Positions 38,062-47,811 of a stretch of 64,000 bases of DNA are shown here, piece by piece. The DNA comes from Mesorhizobium sp. (GTDB lineage Bacteria; Pseudomonadota; Alphaproteobacteria; Rhizobiales; Rhizobiaceae): contig NZ_JAFKID010000007.1 of NCBI RefSeq assembly GCF_017306545.1, positions 62,001-126,000 on the forward strand. Reading direction: 5' to 3'. Position 1 is the stretch's first letter. Each line of letters begins with the position of its first letter. A model generated the notes under the pieces. That model did no database searches. It was not told the DNA's origin and worked only from the letters and a program-made list of their open reading frames with translations. The position numbers and the translations under genes are program-made.

Positions 38062-39554
38062 TGACAGCTCCCATCGCCTCGCTTGCCGTCGCCCCGTCGA
38101 CCGCTGCGGACAGTCGACGGATACGGCTGGCCTTCAGCCTGCTGGCAGCAATCGTGCTGGGAATGACGCTGTTTGTTCTGGCTCCGCAGATCCTGCAGGA
38201 TCCCGATAGCTGGTGGCATGTGCGAACCGGGCAGGACATGCTGGCGACCTGGACGTTTCCGACGGTCGACGCCTATTCGTACACCTTTGCCGGGCATCCG
38301 TGGATCGCAAAGGAATGGCTGGCGCAGGTGCTCTTCGCGCTCGCTTACGACGGTGCCGCCTGGAACGGCGTGGCGGTCCTTACCGCAATCGCCATCCTGT
38401 CGATGGTCTTCCTTCTCTGCTGGCATCTCAGCGAAGCGCTGAAACCCGCCGTCGCCTTCGGATCGTCGCTGGTCCTAGCCTTCCTGATCGACGGAATCTT
38501 CACGGCGCGACCGCACATTTTTACCTTGCCGATCATCGTGGTCTGGACGGCTTTCCTCTTTCGTGCCGCCCGAGCCGACCGGGCTCCTCCGTTCTGGCTT
38601 CTGGCGCTTCTGTGGCTGTGGACGAACGTTCATGCGACTTTCACCCTCGGCTTTGTCATCGCGGCGTTCGCCGGGCTGGATTTCCTCGTCCGCAATCGGC
38701 TCACGAAACCGGCGTTGCTGGCCAGGTGGTGTCTGTTCGGCGCGCTGTGCCCGGTGGTCAGCCTGCTCAACCCCTATGGCGTGAAGGCCATATTGGCGAC
38801 GTTCACTGTGGCCTATGGCAACGAGGCCGTGCCCTATATCACGGAATGGCAGCCTTTCAGCGCCGCCGGAGATCCGCTCCACGAGGCCGCGCTTCTTGCA
38901 ATGGCCTTCGGGCTGCTGGCCTCGGGTGTGCGTATCGGCTGGCCGAGGGCGCTTTTCGTTCTGTTTGCGTTGCATCTGTATCTTACCCATCAACGCTTCA
39001 GCTATGTCTTCTTCCTGCTCGTCCCGCTCGTGCTTGCCCCAGACATCGCCGAGCAGTTTCCGGGGCTGTCGGCCCAAGGATGGGTCCGGGAGAAGCGCGA
39101 CGGGCTGGAACGCCTTGTCCTCAGATGTCGCCAGTATCTGCCGGGCGCAATGGCTGCCGCGCTGATCGGCGGCTTTGTCCTCTTCGCAACCGGCAGCCGG
39201 ATCGAGCCCGGACAGAAGACATCGGCCAAGAGCGCGCTGGCCTTCGCCGCAGAACGGGGATTGTCGGGTCCGGTGCTGAATTCCTACGACTTCGGCGGCA
39301 CGCTGATCTTCCACGGCATCAAGACCTTCATCGACGGCCGCACCGACCAGCTTTTCCTTGGCGGCTTCACGCAGGCCGATGAAGACATGGGAACAAGCGC
39401 GGGCAAGCCTCTCATCGAGGCACTGCTCGGGAAATATGCGATCGACTGGGCCTTGCTGTCCTCGAACGACAAGCGCATCCCCTTCTTCGACGAACTGCCC
39501 GACTGGAAGCGCGTATACGCCGATCCCTATGCCGTGATTTACGTCCGTGACTGA
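38058..39554 (+). CDS. Polytopic membrane protein, GtrC-like candidate glycosyltransferase
   Basis: 498-residue protein with about ten hydrophobic segments and a soluble C-terminal part from about residue 395. Early motif DPDSWWHVRTGQDMLAT (about 49-65) and the following YTFAGHPWIAKEWLAQ place acidic and aromatic residues in the first periplasmic loop, the usual site of catalytic Asp/Glu in C-type glycosyltransferases. The C-terminal YDFGGTLIFHGIKTFIDGRT is also well ordered. I do not recognise the exact family; its position after gtrB- and gtrA-like genes suggests the periplasmic transferase of a three-component sugar-modification system. Confidence 0.6.
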   Translation: MMTAPIASLAVAPSTAADSRRIRLAFSLLAAIVLGMTLFVLAPQILQDPDSWWHVRTGQDMLATWTFPTVDAYSYTFAGHPWIAKEWLAQVLFALAYDGAAWNGVAVLTAIAILSMVFLLCWHLSEALKPAVAFGSSLVLAFLIDGIFTARPHIFTLPIIVVWTAFLFRAARADRAPPFWLLALLWLWTNVHATFTLGFVIAAFAGLDFLVRNRLTKPALLARWCLFGALCPVVSLLNPYGVKAILATFTVAYGNEAVPYITEWQPFSAAGDPLHEAALLAMAFGLLASGVRIGWPRALFVLFALHLYLTHQRFSYVFFLLVPLVLAPDIAEQFPGLSAQGWVREKRDGLERLVLRCRQYLPGAMAAALIGGFVLFATGSRIEPGQKTSAKSALAFAAERGLSGPVLNSYDFGGTLIFHGIKTFIDGRTDQLFLGGFTQADEDMGTSAGKPLIEALLGKYAIDWALLSSNDKRIPFFDELPDWKRVYADPYAVIYVRD

Positions 39555-39690
39555 GGGTGATCGTGTGACCGCGCATTGCAGGTCATGGCAGGGAGCGGTT
39601 CACCAGGACGCTTTCTTTCCCGAATCCGGCATACGCCACGCGCAGGCACGCCGCGGCCGCGGGGAATCCTGAAAATCGATAAGTTGGAAA

Positions 39691-39780
39691 TGGCGGAGAA
39701 GGAGGGATTTGAACCCCCGATGCCCTTGCAGGCATGCCGCATTTCGAGTGCGGTGCATTCAACCACTCTGCCACTTCTCC
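39691..39780 (-). tRNA. tRNA-Ser (CGA)
   Basis: 90 bases on the minus strand. Acceptor arms GGAGAAG and CTTCTCC pair, the discriminator is G and CCA is encoded (39691-39693). Anticodon stem CCGCA/TGCGG encloses loop CTCGAAA with anticodon CGA. A long variable arm (GCATGCCTGCAAGGGCATC region) is typical of serine tRNA, and the T-arm has GGTTCAAATCC. Confidence 0.97.
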
Positions 39781-39812
39781 GCATATGGTTGGGCCGTTGC
39801 CGGCGCGGCGAC

Positions 39813-39841
39813 TAGATAACGGCTCATAGGGCCGGATACAA
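39813..39841 (-). promoter_or_regulatory. Candidate promoter of tRNA-Ser
   Basis: On the minus strand TTGTAT (39841-39836), a 17-base spacer and TATCTA (39818-39813) lie about 33 bases before the tRNA 5' end, in good sigma-70 register. Confidence 0.45.
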
Positions 39842-39898
39842 GGCCCAATATCGGGCTTGCCGGGCTTTCTGTCCGGCGCGGCCGGGGCGCCGTTGCCT

Positions 39899-39927
39899 TG
39901 ACTCCGTCTGGCCCTTCGGCTAGGGAG
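39899..39927 (+). promoter_or_regulatory. Candidate rplU-rpmA promoter
   Basis: TTGACT (39899-39904), 17-base spacer, TAGGGA (39922-39927). Such strong -35, GC-containing -10 promoters are common for alphaproteobacterial ribosomal genes. It would give a 5' leader of about 125 bases before rplU at 40060; the rest of the 279-base gap shows nothing else I can support. Confidence 0.5.
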
Positions 39928-40059
39928 GCCGCGCAATCGGCGTGGGAGCTTTCCGCGCCGCTTGTTTTTTGAACCCGCAGACTGACAAAAAGACGGCCCG
40001 ACCGCCGCTCTCCGGAGCCCCGCGATCACCAAGGCCGACCGAACAGCGAAAGGCAAAAA

Positions 40060-40668
40060 ATGTTCGCAGTCATCAAAACGGGCGGCAAGCAGTATCGCGT
40101 TGCCGCCAACGACGTCCTGAAGATCGAGAAGCTCGAGGCCCAAGTCGGCGAGATCGTTCAGATCGGCGCCGTGCTGGCTTATGGCGAAGGCGACAAGGTC
40201 ACCTTCGGCGCCCCCTTCGTCGACGGCGCTTCCGTCGCCGCCGAGGTGGTGGAGCAGGGCAAGGCCCGCACCGTCATCGCTTTCAAGAAGCGTCGCCGGC
40301 AGAATTCGCGCCGCAAGATCGGCCATCGCCAGTTGCTGACCACCGTGCGCATTTCCGAGATCCTGACCGACGGCGCAAAGCCCTCGAAGAAGGCGGAAGG
40401 CGCGCCGAAGAAGGCCGCCAAGGAAGAGGCGGTGCCCGCCGCCGCAGCGCCGCTGTTCAAGGCGCCCAAGGGCAAGGCCGACGACCTCACCGTCATCAAG
40501 GGCATCGGCCCGGTGGCGGCCAAGGACCTCAACGAGCAGGGCATCACCACTTTCGCCCAGCTCGCCGCCCTGACCGACGCCGACGCCGACAAGATCGACG
40601 CGGCAATGCCCTTCAGCGCCGACCAGATCAAGGACTGGCGCGAGCAGGCGAAGGAACTGGCCCAGTAA
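40060..40668 (+). CDS. rplU: 50S ribosomal protein L21 with helix-hairpin-helix C-terminal extension
   Basis: 202 residues, about twice the usual size. Residues 1-103 are a normal L21 ([40 protein letters not shown]). A Lys/Ala/Pro-rich linker (about 108-135) leads to a compact domain from about 140, [20 protein letters not shown] then [20 protein letters not shown], which looks like a helix-hairpin-helix module of the type seen in nucleic-acid-binding proteins. Extended L21 forms occur in other rhizobia. The L27 gene follows after 107 bases. Confidence 0.95.
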   Translation: MFAVIKTGGKQYRVAANDVLKIEKLEAQVGEIVQIGAVLAYGEGDKVTFGAPFVDGASVAAEVVEQGKARTVIAFKKRRRQNSRRKIGHRQLLTTVRISEILTDGAKPSKKAEGAPKKAAKEEAVPAAAAPLFKAPKGKADDLTVIKGIGPVAAKDLNEQGITTFAQLAALTDADADKIDAAMPFSADQIKDWREQAKELAQ

Positions 40669-40775
40669 TTGGAACAAGCCAAGTAATTCGCCGGACCTTT
40701 CCGGACAGGCTTGAAACGGAACGCGAACGCGTTCATAGAGATCGCAGGCGCTGAACAGCGCAAAGGAGCAGTACC

Positions 40776-41045
40776 ATGGCACACAAGAAAGCTGGCGGTT
40801 CGTCGCGCAACGGTCGCGATTCCGAATCCAAGCGCCTTGGCGTGAAGAAATTCGGCGGCGAAGCCGTGCTCGCCGGCAACATCCTCATTCGTCAACGTGG
40901 CACCAAGTGGCACGCCGGCACCAACGTCGGCATGGGCAAGGACCATACGCTTTTCGCCCTCGACGCCGGCTCGGTATCGTTTGCCAAGAAAGCCAACGGC
41001 CGAACCTACGTGTCGGTAAACCCGATGACCAAAGCCGCGGAGTAG
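40776..41045 (+). CDS. rpmA: 50S ribosomal protein L27
   Basis: 89-residue ribosomal protein near the peptidyl transferase centre. [20 protein letters not shown] and the conserved [20 protein letters not shown] are diagnostic. Preceded by AAAGGAG 9 bases upstream. The N-terminus is the direct MAHKK type without a cleaved leader. Followed by a terminator at 41115. Confidence 0.98.
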   Translation: MAHKKAGGSSRNGRDSESKRLGVKKFGGEAVLAGNILIRQRGTKWHAGTNVGMGKDHTLFALDAGSVSFAKKANGRTYVSVNPMTKAAE

Positions 41046-41114
41046 CCGGTTCCGCACTAAAACACCGGCGCCCATCTCGGGAACCGGTGTCTGGCCAGAC
41101 CAGAAAAGGATCAG

Positions 41115-41145
41115 GGGAGATGGGCGACCGTCTCCCTTTTTCTTT
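41115..41145 (+). terminator. Intrinsic terminator after rplU-rpmA
   Basis: GGGAGA (41115-41120) pairs with TCTCCC (41131-41136), followed by TTTTTCTTT. It ends 16 bases before the next start codon, so the downstream GNAT gene may depend partly on readthrough. Confidence 0.7.
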
Positions 41146-41161
41146 GCCTGGAGGACTGACC

Positions 41162-41749
41162 ATGGTTGCCGAAGCGGAAGCACTGTTCGACGAGAGCTAT
41201 TCGATCGCGTGCCCGGCGCTGACCACCGAACGCCTGGTGATGCGGCCGCCGCACGAGGCCGATATCGCGCAACTCGTCGAACTCGCCGACAACCGCCACG
41301 TCGCCGAAATGCTGGCGCGCATGCCGCATCCTTACGGCGAGGCCGAGGCCCGCACCTTCCTCGCCATGGCCGCGGCACCGCGCTCAGGCGCGGTCTACGC
41401 GCTGACATTGAAGGAGGGCGGCGCCTTCGTCGGCAGCGCGGGGCTGAACGCGACGGACCGCGGGCTGGAACTCGGCTACTGGGTGGGCGAGCCCTATTGG
41501 CGGCAGGGTTATGCGACGGAGGCGGCGCACGCGCTGGTCGATCTCGCCTTCATCAGCACGACAGTCCAGGTGCTGCATTGCTCGACCCGTGTCATCAACC
41601 CGGCCTCGCGGCGCGTCATCCACAAGTGCGGCTTCCAGTATGCCGGCCAGGGTATGGTGAACTCGATCGTCGCCGGCCAGGTGCCGGTCGAGCGCTACCG
41701 GCTGGATCGGCGGACCTGGGCGAGTCTGCGGAGTTGGGCACGGTCCTGA
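41162..41749 (+). CDS. GNAT-family N-acetyltransferase (RimJ/RimL-like)
   Basis: 195-residue acetyltransferase with the order ALTTERLVMRPPHEADIAQL, GGAFVGSAGLN, LGYWVGEPYWRQGYATEAAH (acetyl-CoA binding R-x-x-G-x-G/A region, about 107-126) and INPASRRVIHKCGF. This is the Acetyltransf_3 type that includes ribosomal-protein and small-molecule acetylases. The ATG at 41162 has GGAGG 7 bases upstream. Substrate unknown; placed after rpmA in many rhizobia. Confidence 0.87.
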   Translation: MVAEAEALFDESYSIACPALTTERLVMRPPHEADIAQLVELADNRHVAEMLARMPHPYGEAEARTFLAMAAAPRSGAVYALTLKEGGAFVGSAGLNATDRGLELGYWVGEPYWRQGYATEAAHALVDLAFISTTVQVLHCSTRVINPASRRVIHKCGFQYAGQGMVNSIVAGQVPVERYRLDRRTWASLRSWARS

Positions 41750-41775
41750 TGCGGGACGGATCGCGCCGTAGCCGG

Positions 41776-42645
41776 TCAGGTCAATTCGACCCACACCGGC
41801 CGATGGTCCGATCCGAGCGCTTGCGCGTCCACCCACAGGCGCTTCAGGTTGCCGGCCAGCGATGCGCTGGTGAAGACGTAGTCGATGCGCTTGTGGCGAC
41901 CAGCGTCGTGCGGCCGTTTGGGATCGACCCAGGTGACGAGGTCGTCGCCGGACACCGCCAAACGCGCGGCGGCATCGACGGCGAGGTCGGCAGACAGCGG
42001 CATGCCGAATTCGTGGTCGGGCAGGCCGGCAAGCTCGGTATATTCGGGCGAGCCGGGCAGCATGTTGAAGTCGCCCATCAGTATGAAGGCTTCCGGTGCC
42101 GGCGGCTCCGGCAGGCCGACTTCCGACAGGCCGGTCAGGCCGCCGCCTTCCCGCGCATGGTTGAACAGGCGCTCGCGCAGGAAACGGATCTGCCGGGCGC
42201 GTTCCATGGGACTGCGATGGTCGAGATGGGTGGAATAGAAGCGGACGAAGCCGAGCGGCGTCTCGATCAGCGCTTCCAGCGCGCCGCGCTGGAAGTTGAG
42301 CGCGTCGAGCGAGCGGCTGCGCGGCAGGAGAAGGTTGCGCGAAAGCTGGATCGGCGTCTTGGACAAAATCATGTTGCCGAGCTGGAACATCGTCATGACG
42401 GCGCGGCCGTCCTTGACGTGCGAACCGACATTGGCCTCGAAATTGGAGCCGTAGACGCCAAAATAGGCGGGCAGCAGGGCGGTCAGTTCCGCCACCATGT
42501 CGCGTCCGCCGTTCTGCGGATTGTTGCGCGACACTTCCTGCAAGGCGATGACGTCGGCGCCGCGCACGGCGTCCGCGATGCGCTTCGCGTCGTAACGGCC
42601 GTCGAGACCGACGCCGTACTGGATGTTGTAGCTCACCACCTTCAT
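41776..42645 (-). CDS. Endonuclease/exonuclease/phosphatase family hydrolase
   Basis: 289-residue metal-dependent hydrolase of the EEP (DNase I-like) superfamily. MKVVSYNIQYGVGLDG gives the first Asn, ADVIALQEVSRN the metal-binding Glu (about 37), LMGDFNMLPGSPEY the Asp/Asn pair, RIDYVFTS the middle Asp and SDHRPVWVEL the terminal His. Members cut DNA, RNA or phospho-lipids and -inositols; no targeting signal is visible and the substrate is unknown. Divergent from obgE. Confidence 0.85.
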   Translation of the reverse strand: MKVVSYNIQYGVGLDGRYDAKRIADAVRGADVIALQEVSRNNPQNGGRDMVAELTALLPAYFGVYGSNFEANVGSHVKDGRAVMTMFQLGNMILSKTPIQLSRNLLLPRSRSLDALNFQRGALEALIETPLGFVRFYSTHLDHRSPMERARQIRFLRERLFNHAREGGGLTGLSEVGLPEPPAPEAFILMGDFNMLPGSPEYTELAGLPDHEFGMPLSADLAVDAAARLAVSGDDLVTWVDPKRPHDAGRHKRIDYVFTSASLAGNLKRLWVDAQALGSDHRPVWVELT

Positions 42646-42748
42646 TGCGGCATCCCTTCGGCAATCCGCCCGATTCGACCGTGACGGCCTCGCGCTTGCG
42701 TCCGTCTTGCTCTATGAGCAGACCGCCCGTTCCATAACAACACGATAA

Positions 42749-43789
<1,041 letters not shown>

Positions 43790-43794
43790 CTGCC

Positions 43795-44949
43795 ATGCAC
43801 GCACCGACTGCTGTCCGTCTCAGCCTCAAATCCTATCGCCGCATCACGGTGAAGATCGGCTCGGCGCTGCTGGTGGATCGCGCGACCGGCCTCAAGCGCG
43901 ACTGGCTGGAGGCGCTTGCCGCCGACGTCGGCAGGCTGGCGGCCGGCGGCGCCGAGATCCTCGTCGTCTCGTCGGGCGCCATCGCGCTTGGCCGCACCAT
44001 TCTCGGCCTCAGCCGCAAGGCTTTGAAACTGGAGGAAAGCCAGGCCGCCGCCGCCGTCGGGCAGATCGCATTGGCCGGCGCATGGTCGGACGCGCTTGGC
44101 CGCAACGGGCTGAAATCCGGGCAGATCCTGCTGACGCTAGGCGATACGGAAGAGCGCCGCCGCTATCTCAATGCGCGCGCCACCGTCTCCACCCTGCTGA
44201 AAATGAAGGCCGTGCCGGTCATCAACGAGAACGACACGGTGGCGACGTCTGAAATCCGCTACGGCGACAACGACCGGCTGGCCGCGCGCGTCGCCACCAT
44301 GATGGGCGCCGACCTGCTCGTCCTTCTCTCCGACATCGACGGACTCTATACCGCACCACCGGCGCGCGATCCGAACGCCGCGTTCCTGCCGCTGGTCGAG
44401 CGCATCACGCCCGAGATCGAGGCGATGGCCGGCGGAGCGGCGTCCGAACTGTCGCGCGGCGGCATGCGCACGAAGATCGACGCCGGCAAGATCGCGACGG
44501 CGGCGGGCACGGCCATGATTATCACGGCCGGGCAGCGCATGAGCCCGCTTTCGGCCATCGAGCGCGGCGAGCGCTTTACACTCTTCAAGCCGAGCAGCCA
44601 TCCGGTGAAGGGCTACAAGACCTGGATCGCCGGCCAGCTTGAACCGGCCGGCCACCTCACGGTCGACGAAGGCGCAGCCAAGGCGCTCAATTCGGGCAAG
44701 TCGCTGCTGCCGGCCGGCGTGAAACGGGTCAGCGGCAATTTCTCGCGCGGCGATACGGTGGCGATCCTGGCGCCGGACGGCCGCGAGATCGCGCGCGGGC
44801 TGGTTGCCTACGACGCCGTCGACGCGCTAAGGATCGCCGGATTGAAATCGGCCGAGATCGACAATGTGCTCGGCTACCACGGGCGCTCGGCGATGATCCA
44901 CCGCGACGATCTCGTGGTGGGCGACGCCGACCAAGCCGACGGAGGATGA
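43795..44949 (+). CDS. proB: Glutamate 5-kinase
   Basis: 384-residue first enzyme of proline synthesis. Amino-acid kinase domain ([67 protein letters not shown]), then a C-terminal PUA domain (about 280-380, [20 protein letters not shown]). The ATG at 43795 is 5 bases after the obgE stop; an in-frame GTG at 43777 overlapping obgE is possible but adds no conserved residues. Three bases before proA. Confidence 0.96.
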   Translation: MHAPTAVRLSLKSYRRITVKIGSALLVDRATGLKRDWLEALAADVGRLAAGGAEILVVSSGAIALGRTILGLSRKALKLEESQAAAAVGQIALAGAWSDALGRNGLKSGQILLTLGDTEERRRYLNARATVSTLLKMKAVPVINENDTVATSEIRYGDNDRLAARVATMMGADLLVLLSDIDGLYTAPPARDPNAAFLPLVERITPEIEAMAGGAASELSRGGMRTKIDAGKIATAAGTAMIITAGQRMSPLSAIERGERFTLFKPSSHPVKGYKTWIAGQLEPAGHLTVDEGAAKALNSGKSLLPAGVKRVSGNFSRGDTVAILAPDGREIARGLVAYDAVDALRIAGLKSAEIDNVLGYHGRSAMIHRDDLVVGDADQADGG

Positions 44950-44952
44950 ACC

Positions 44953-46236
44953 GTGCTGAAGCCGCATGAATCCGCCGACGACACGGTCTCGTTGATGGCC
45001 GCTCTCGGCCGCCGTGCGCGTGCCGCCGCCCGGCCGCTGGCGGTCGCCTCGGCCGCGACAAAGGACAAAGCGCTTACCGCCATGGCCGACGCCTTGCTGC
45101 GCAACGAGGCGCAAATCCTCGAAGCCAACGCCGTCGACCTGAAGAACGGCGAGGAAGCGGGCCTTTCCGCCTCTTTCATGGACCGACTGAAGCTGACGCC
45201 GGAGCGCATCGCGGCAATCGCGCAAGGTGTCCGCGAGATCGCCGCACTTGCCGATCCGGTCGGCACCGTGATCGCCGCATGGGACCGGCCGAACGGCCTG
45301 CACATCGAGCGCGTCCGCACGCCGCTCGGCGTCGTCGGCGTCATCTATGAAAGCCGGCCCAACGTCACCGCCGACGCGGGCGCTCTGTGCCTGAAAGCCG
45401 GCAACGCTGTGATCCTGCGCGGCGGCTCGGATTCCATCAATTCCTCCGCCGCCATCCACGCCTGCCTGGTGGAAGGGTTGAAGGCGGCGGGGCTGCCCGA
45501 GCACGCCGTCCAGCTCGTGCCGACCACCGATCGCGCCGCCGTCGGCGAGATGCTGAAGGGGCTGTCCGGCAATCTCGACGTCATCATCCCGCGCGGCGGC
45601 AAGAGCCTCGTCGCGCGTGTGCAGAACGAGGCCCGCGTGCCGGTCTTCGCCCATCTGGAAGGCATCGTGCATCTCTACATCGACCGCTCCGCCGACCTCG
45701 ACATGGCGAAAAAGATCGCCGTCAACGCCAAGATGCGCCGCACCGGCATCTGCGGCGCGGCGGAAACGCTGCTGGTGGATCGTGCCGTCGCCGGCACCCA
45801 TCTGGTGCCGATCCTCACCGCGTTGCGCGACGCCGGCTGCGCTCTCCGCGTCGACACCGAAGTCCTGGAGGCGTTCCGCGACGCCGCACCGGCGACAGAC
45901 GCCGACTGGACGACCGAATATCTCGACGCGGTCATTTCGGTGAAGCTGGTGGACGGTGTCAGCGAGGCCATCGACCACATCGAGACCTTTTCTTCGCATC
46001 ACACCGAAGCGATCGTGGCGGAGGATGCGGCAGCCGTCGAAAAATTCTTCAACGAGATCGATTCCGCCATCCTGCTCCACAACGCCTCGACGCAGTTCGC
46101 CGACGGCGGCGAGTTCGGCATGGGCGCCGAGATTGGCATCGCCACCGGCAAGATGCACGCACGCGGCCCGGTCGGCGTGGAACAGCTCACTTCGTTCAAG
46201 TATCGCGTGCGCGGTGCCGGCCAGGTACGCGGCTGA
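44953..46236 (+). CDS. proA: Gamma-glutamyl phosphate reductase
   Basis: 427-residue NADPH-dependent second enzyme of proline synthesis, forming glutamate-5-semialdehyde. [31 protein letters not shown], and the catalytic Cys in [15 protein letters not shown] (about 262-276) identify it; the end [15 protein letters not shown] is standard. Starts with GTG. The next gene in the operon is a toxin-antitoxin pair rather than nadD directly. Confidence 0.97.
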   Translation: MLKPHESADDTVSLMAALGRRARAAARPLAVASAATKDKALTAMADALLRNEAQILEANAVDLKNGEEAGLSASFMDRLKLTPERIAAIAQGVREIAALADPVGTVIAAWDRPNGLHIERVRTPLGVVGVIYESRPNVTADAGALCLKAGNAVILRGGSDSINSSAAIHACLVEGLKAAGLPEHAVQLVPTTDRAAVGEMLKGLSGNLDVIIPRGGKSLVARVQNEARVPVFAHLEGIVHLYIDRSADLDMAKKIAVNAKMRRTGICGAAETLLVDRAVAGTHLVPILTALRDAGCALRVDTEVLEAFRDAAPATDADWTTEYLDAVISVKLVDGVSEAIDHIETFSSHHTEAIVAEDAAAVEKFFNEIDSAILLHNASTQFADGGEFGMGAEIGIATGKMHARGPVGVEQLTSFKYRVRGAGQVRG

Positions 46237-46251
46237 CTTGCTGTGACACGC

Positions 46252-46285
46252 GATTGTGTTAGATTGTGCACATGAGCACACAATC
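46252..46285 (+). promoter_or_regulatory. Putative autoregulatory operator of the toxin-antitoxin pair
   Basis: GATTGTG occurs at 46252-46258 and again at 46262-46268 (10-base period), and its inverse CACAATC at 46279-46285, so the repeats straddle the antitoxin start codon at 46272. RHH antitoxins usually bind such one-turn-spaced repeats at their own promoter. TTAGAT at 46259-46264 could be the -10. Confidence 0.5.
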
Positions 46286-46535
46286 CGAAACCGTGACCGT
46301 CCGCATCAGCCCCGAAACCAAATCGCGGCTCGAAACGCTTGCCCGACAAATGCGCCGGACGAAGTCGTTCCTCGCCGGAGAGGCGATCGCGGACTACGTC
46401 GATCGCGAATCGAAGATCATCGAAGGAATTCTTCAGGGCCTGGAGGATATGGAAGCCGGGCATGTCGTTCCGCACGACGAGGCCATGGCCCGTTTGCGCA
46501 AAACAATCAGGGATGCCAAGAGGCGAAATGCGTGA
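46272..46535 (+). CDS. Ribbon-helix-helix antitoxin (CopG/ParD/RelB-like)
   Basis: 87-residue protein. The N-terminal SETVTVRISPETKSRLETLA and RRTKSFLAGEAIADYVDRES (about 5-50) form a beta-strand plus two helices typical of RHH DNA-binding antitoxins; the acidic C-terminal half would wrap the toxin. The ATG at 46272 is preferred to a GTG at 46266. It overlaps the toxin gene by 8 bases. The pair sits between proA and nadD, which are neighbours or near neighbours in other rhizobia. Confidence 0.85.
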   Translation: MSTQSETVTVRISPETKSRLETLARQMRRTKSFLAGEAIADYVDRESKIIEGILQGLEDMEAGHVVPHDEAMARLRKTIRDAKRRNA

Positions 46536-46824
46536 TGTCGTCTGGTCCGTTCGGGCTTTGGACGACCTCGCCTTGGCGCTCGATCACATCGCGGAAGATA
46601 GCGAATCCAATTCCGATCTGGTCGCCGATAGAATTGACGCGGCCGCAAGATCGCTCGGTCACATGCCAATCGGCCGGCCTGGCCGCGTTCACGGCATGTA
46701 TGAGAAATCTGTCGGACGAACACCATACATAATTGCGTACGCGCTATCCGACCGCACGGTAACAATTCTTCGTGTCATCCACGGCGCGCGCGACTGGCGC
46801 GAGGGCGAGTGGCCGGCCGAATGA
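46528..46824 (+). CDS. ParE/RelE-family toxin
   Basis: 98-residue protein of the RelE/ParE fold: RDVVWSVRALDDLALALDHI at the N-terminus, GRPGRVHGMYEKSVGRTPYI in the middle, and TVTILRVIHGARDW at the end, the strand that carries the usual conserved R-x-H residues. Target (gyrase as in ParE, or ribosome-bound mRNA as in RelE) cannot be told. It overlaps the antitoxin by 8 bases and the nadD start by 4 (ATGA), so toxin and NAD synthesis are translationally linked. Confidence 0.85.
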   Translation: MRDVVWSVRALDDLALALDHIAEDSESNSDLVADRIDAAARSLGHMPIGRPGRVHGMYEKSVGRTPYIIAYALSDRTVTILRVIHGARDWREGEWPAE

Positions 46825-47444
46825 TCGCTCCCGACGTCCATTCCCGCTATCTGCGCATGCCCTATGTCGAGAAAGGCATGCAGGTCGGGCTGTTCGGGGG
46901 CTCGTTCAATCCGCCGCATGCCGGCCACAGGCTGGTCGCCGAGATCGCGCTGAGGCGCCTGCAACTCGACCAGCTCTGGTGGATGGTGACACCCGGCAAT
47001 CCGCTGAAATCGACGCGCGAACTGGCGCCGCTGGCCGAGCGCATCCGGCTGTCGGAGTCGATCGCAAAGGACCCCCGCGTCAGGGTGACGGCCTTCGAGG
47101 CCGCCTTCAAGGTGCGCTACACCGCCGACACGCTGGCGCTGGTGCGGGCGAAGAATCCCGGTGTCGATTTCGTCTGGATCATGGGTGCGGATTCGCTGCG
47201 CGACTTCCACCGCTGGCAGCGCTGGCGGCAGATCATGCTGACCTTCCCGATCGCGGTCATCGATCGGCCCGGCGCGACGCTGTCGTTCCTGTCTTCGGTC
47301 GCGGCCAAGACCTTCGGTTATGCCCGCGTCGATGAACGCGCGGCGCCGCGTCTGGCGCATATGCGGGCGCCGGCCTGGACTTTCATCCACGGCCCGCGCT
47401 CGTCGCTGTCCTCGACGGCGCTGCGGCTGGCCGCGAAGGAATAA
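46821..47444 (+). CDS. nadD: Nicotinate-nucleotide adenylyltransferase
   Basis: 207-residue NAD-synthesis enzyme converting nicotinate mononucleotide to deamido-NAD. VGLFGGSFNPPHAGHRLVAE has the H-x-G-H catalytic motif, VWIMGADSLRDFHRWQRWRQ follows, and SSLSSTALR is the C-terminal ISSTxxR-like signature. The start at 46821 overlaps the toxin stop; an ATG at 46860 (MPYVEKGM) would also keep all motifs. The gene is essential in most bacteria. Confidence 0.93.
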   Translation: MIAPDVHSRYLRMPYVEKGMQVGLFGGSFNPPHAGHRLVAEIALRRLQLDQLWWMVTPGNPLKSTRELAPLAERIRLSESIAKDPRVRVTAFEAAFKVRYTADTLALVRAKNPGVDFVWIMGADSLRDFHRWQRWRQIMLTFPIAVIDRPGATLSFLSSVAAKTFGYARVDERAAPRLAHMRAPAWTFIHGPRSSLSSTALRLAAKE

Positions 47445-47516
47445 GGAACCGGTTCGCGGCAAGATGATTCGGCGGGCCGGCGGCATGACGAAGGTCTTGA
47501 ACGACGGCAGGTTGTA

Positions 47517-47660
47517 AGAGCCCTTTTGAAAATTCCGTCAGGCGGGGCTGCAAACGGCGCCCGGCTGCGCTCCGATGCTCACGTACCTGATGTACGCTCC
47601 GCTCCGGTGCTCGCCGGCCACCGTTTTCGTCGCCGCCTGACGGTTTTTCAAAAGGGCTCT
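47517..47660. repeat. 144-bp palindromic repeat element
   Basis: The ends are inverted repeats: 47517-47545 against 47633-47660 match at 28 positions with one extra base on the left. The interior continues the pairing (AAACGGCGCCCGGC against GCCGGCCACCGTTTTCG), and the centre holds CGTAC-CTGAT-GTACG. It is a long hairpin or MITE/REP-like element with no coding content, filling the nadD to MFS gap together with non-coding flanks (47445-47811). Confidence 0.8.
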
Positions 47661-47811
47661 AAGAAATCCACGGCGCTTTTCTTCGTTGCAGGACGGCGGA
47701 ATCCGCCTTGTGCGGCAGGTCTTCCGGGACGGAGACATGCGTGGGCGCCGCGTCGCTGGCGATGTCGCTTTTGCGGCGGCGTTTTTGCCTGGGCGCGGGC
47801 AATGTCGGTTC

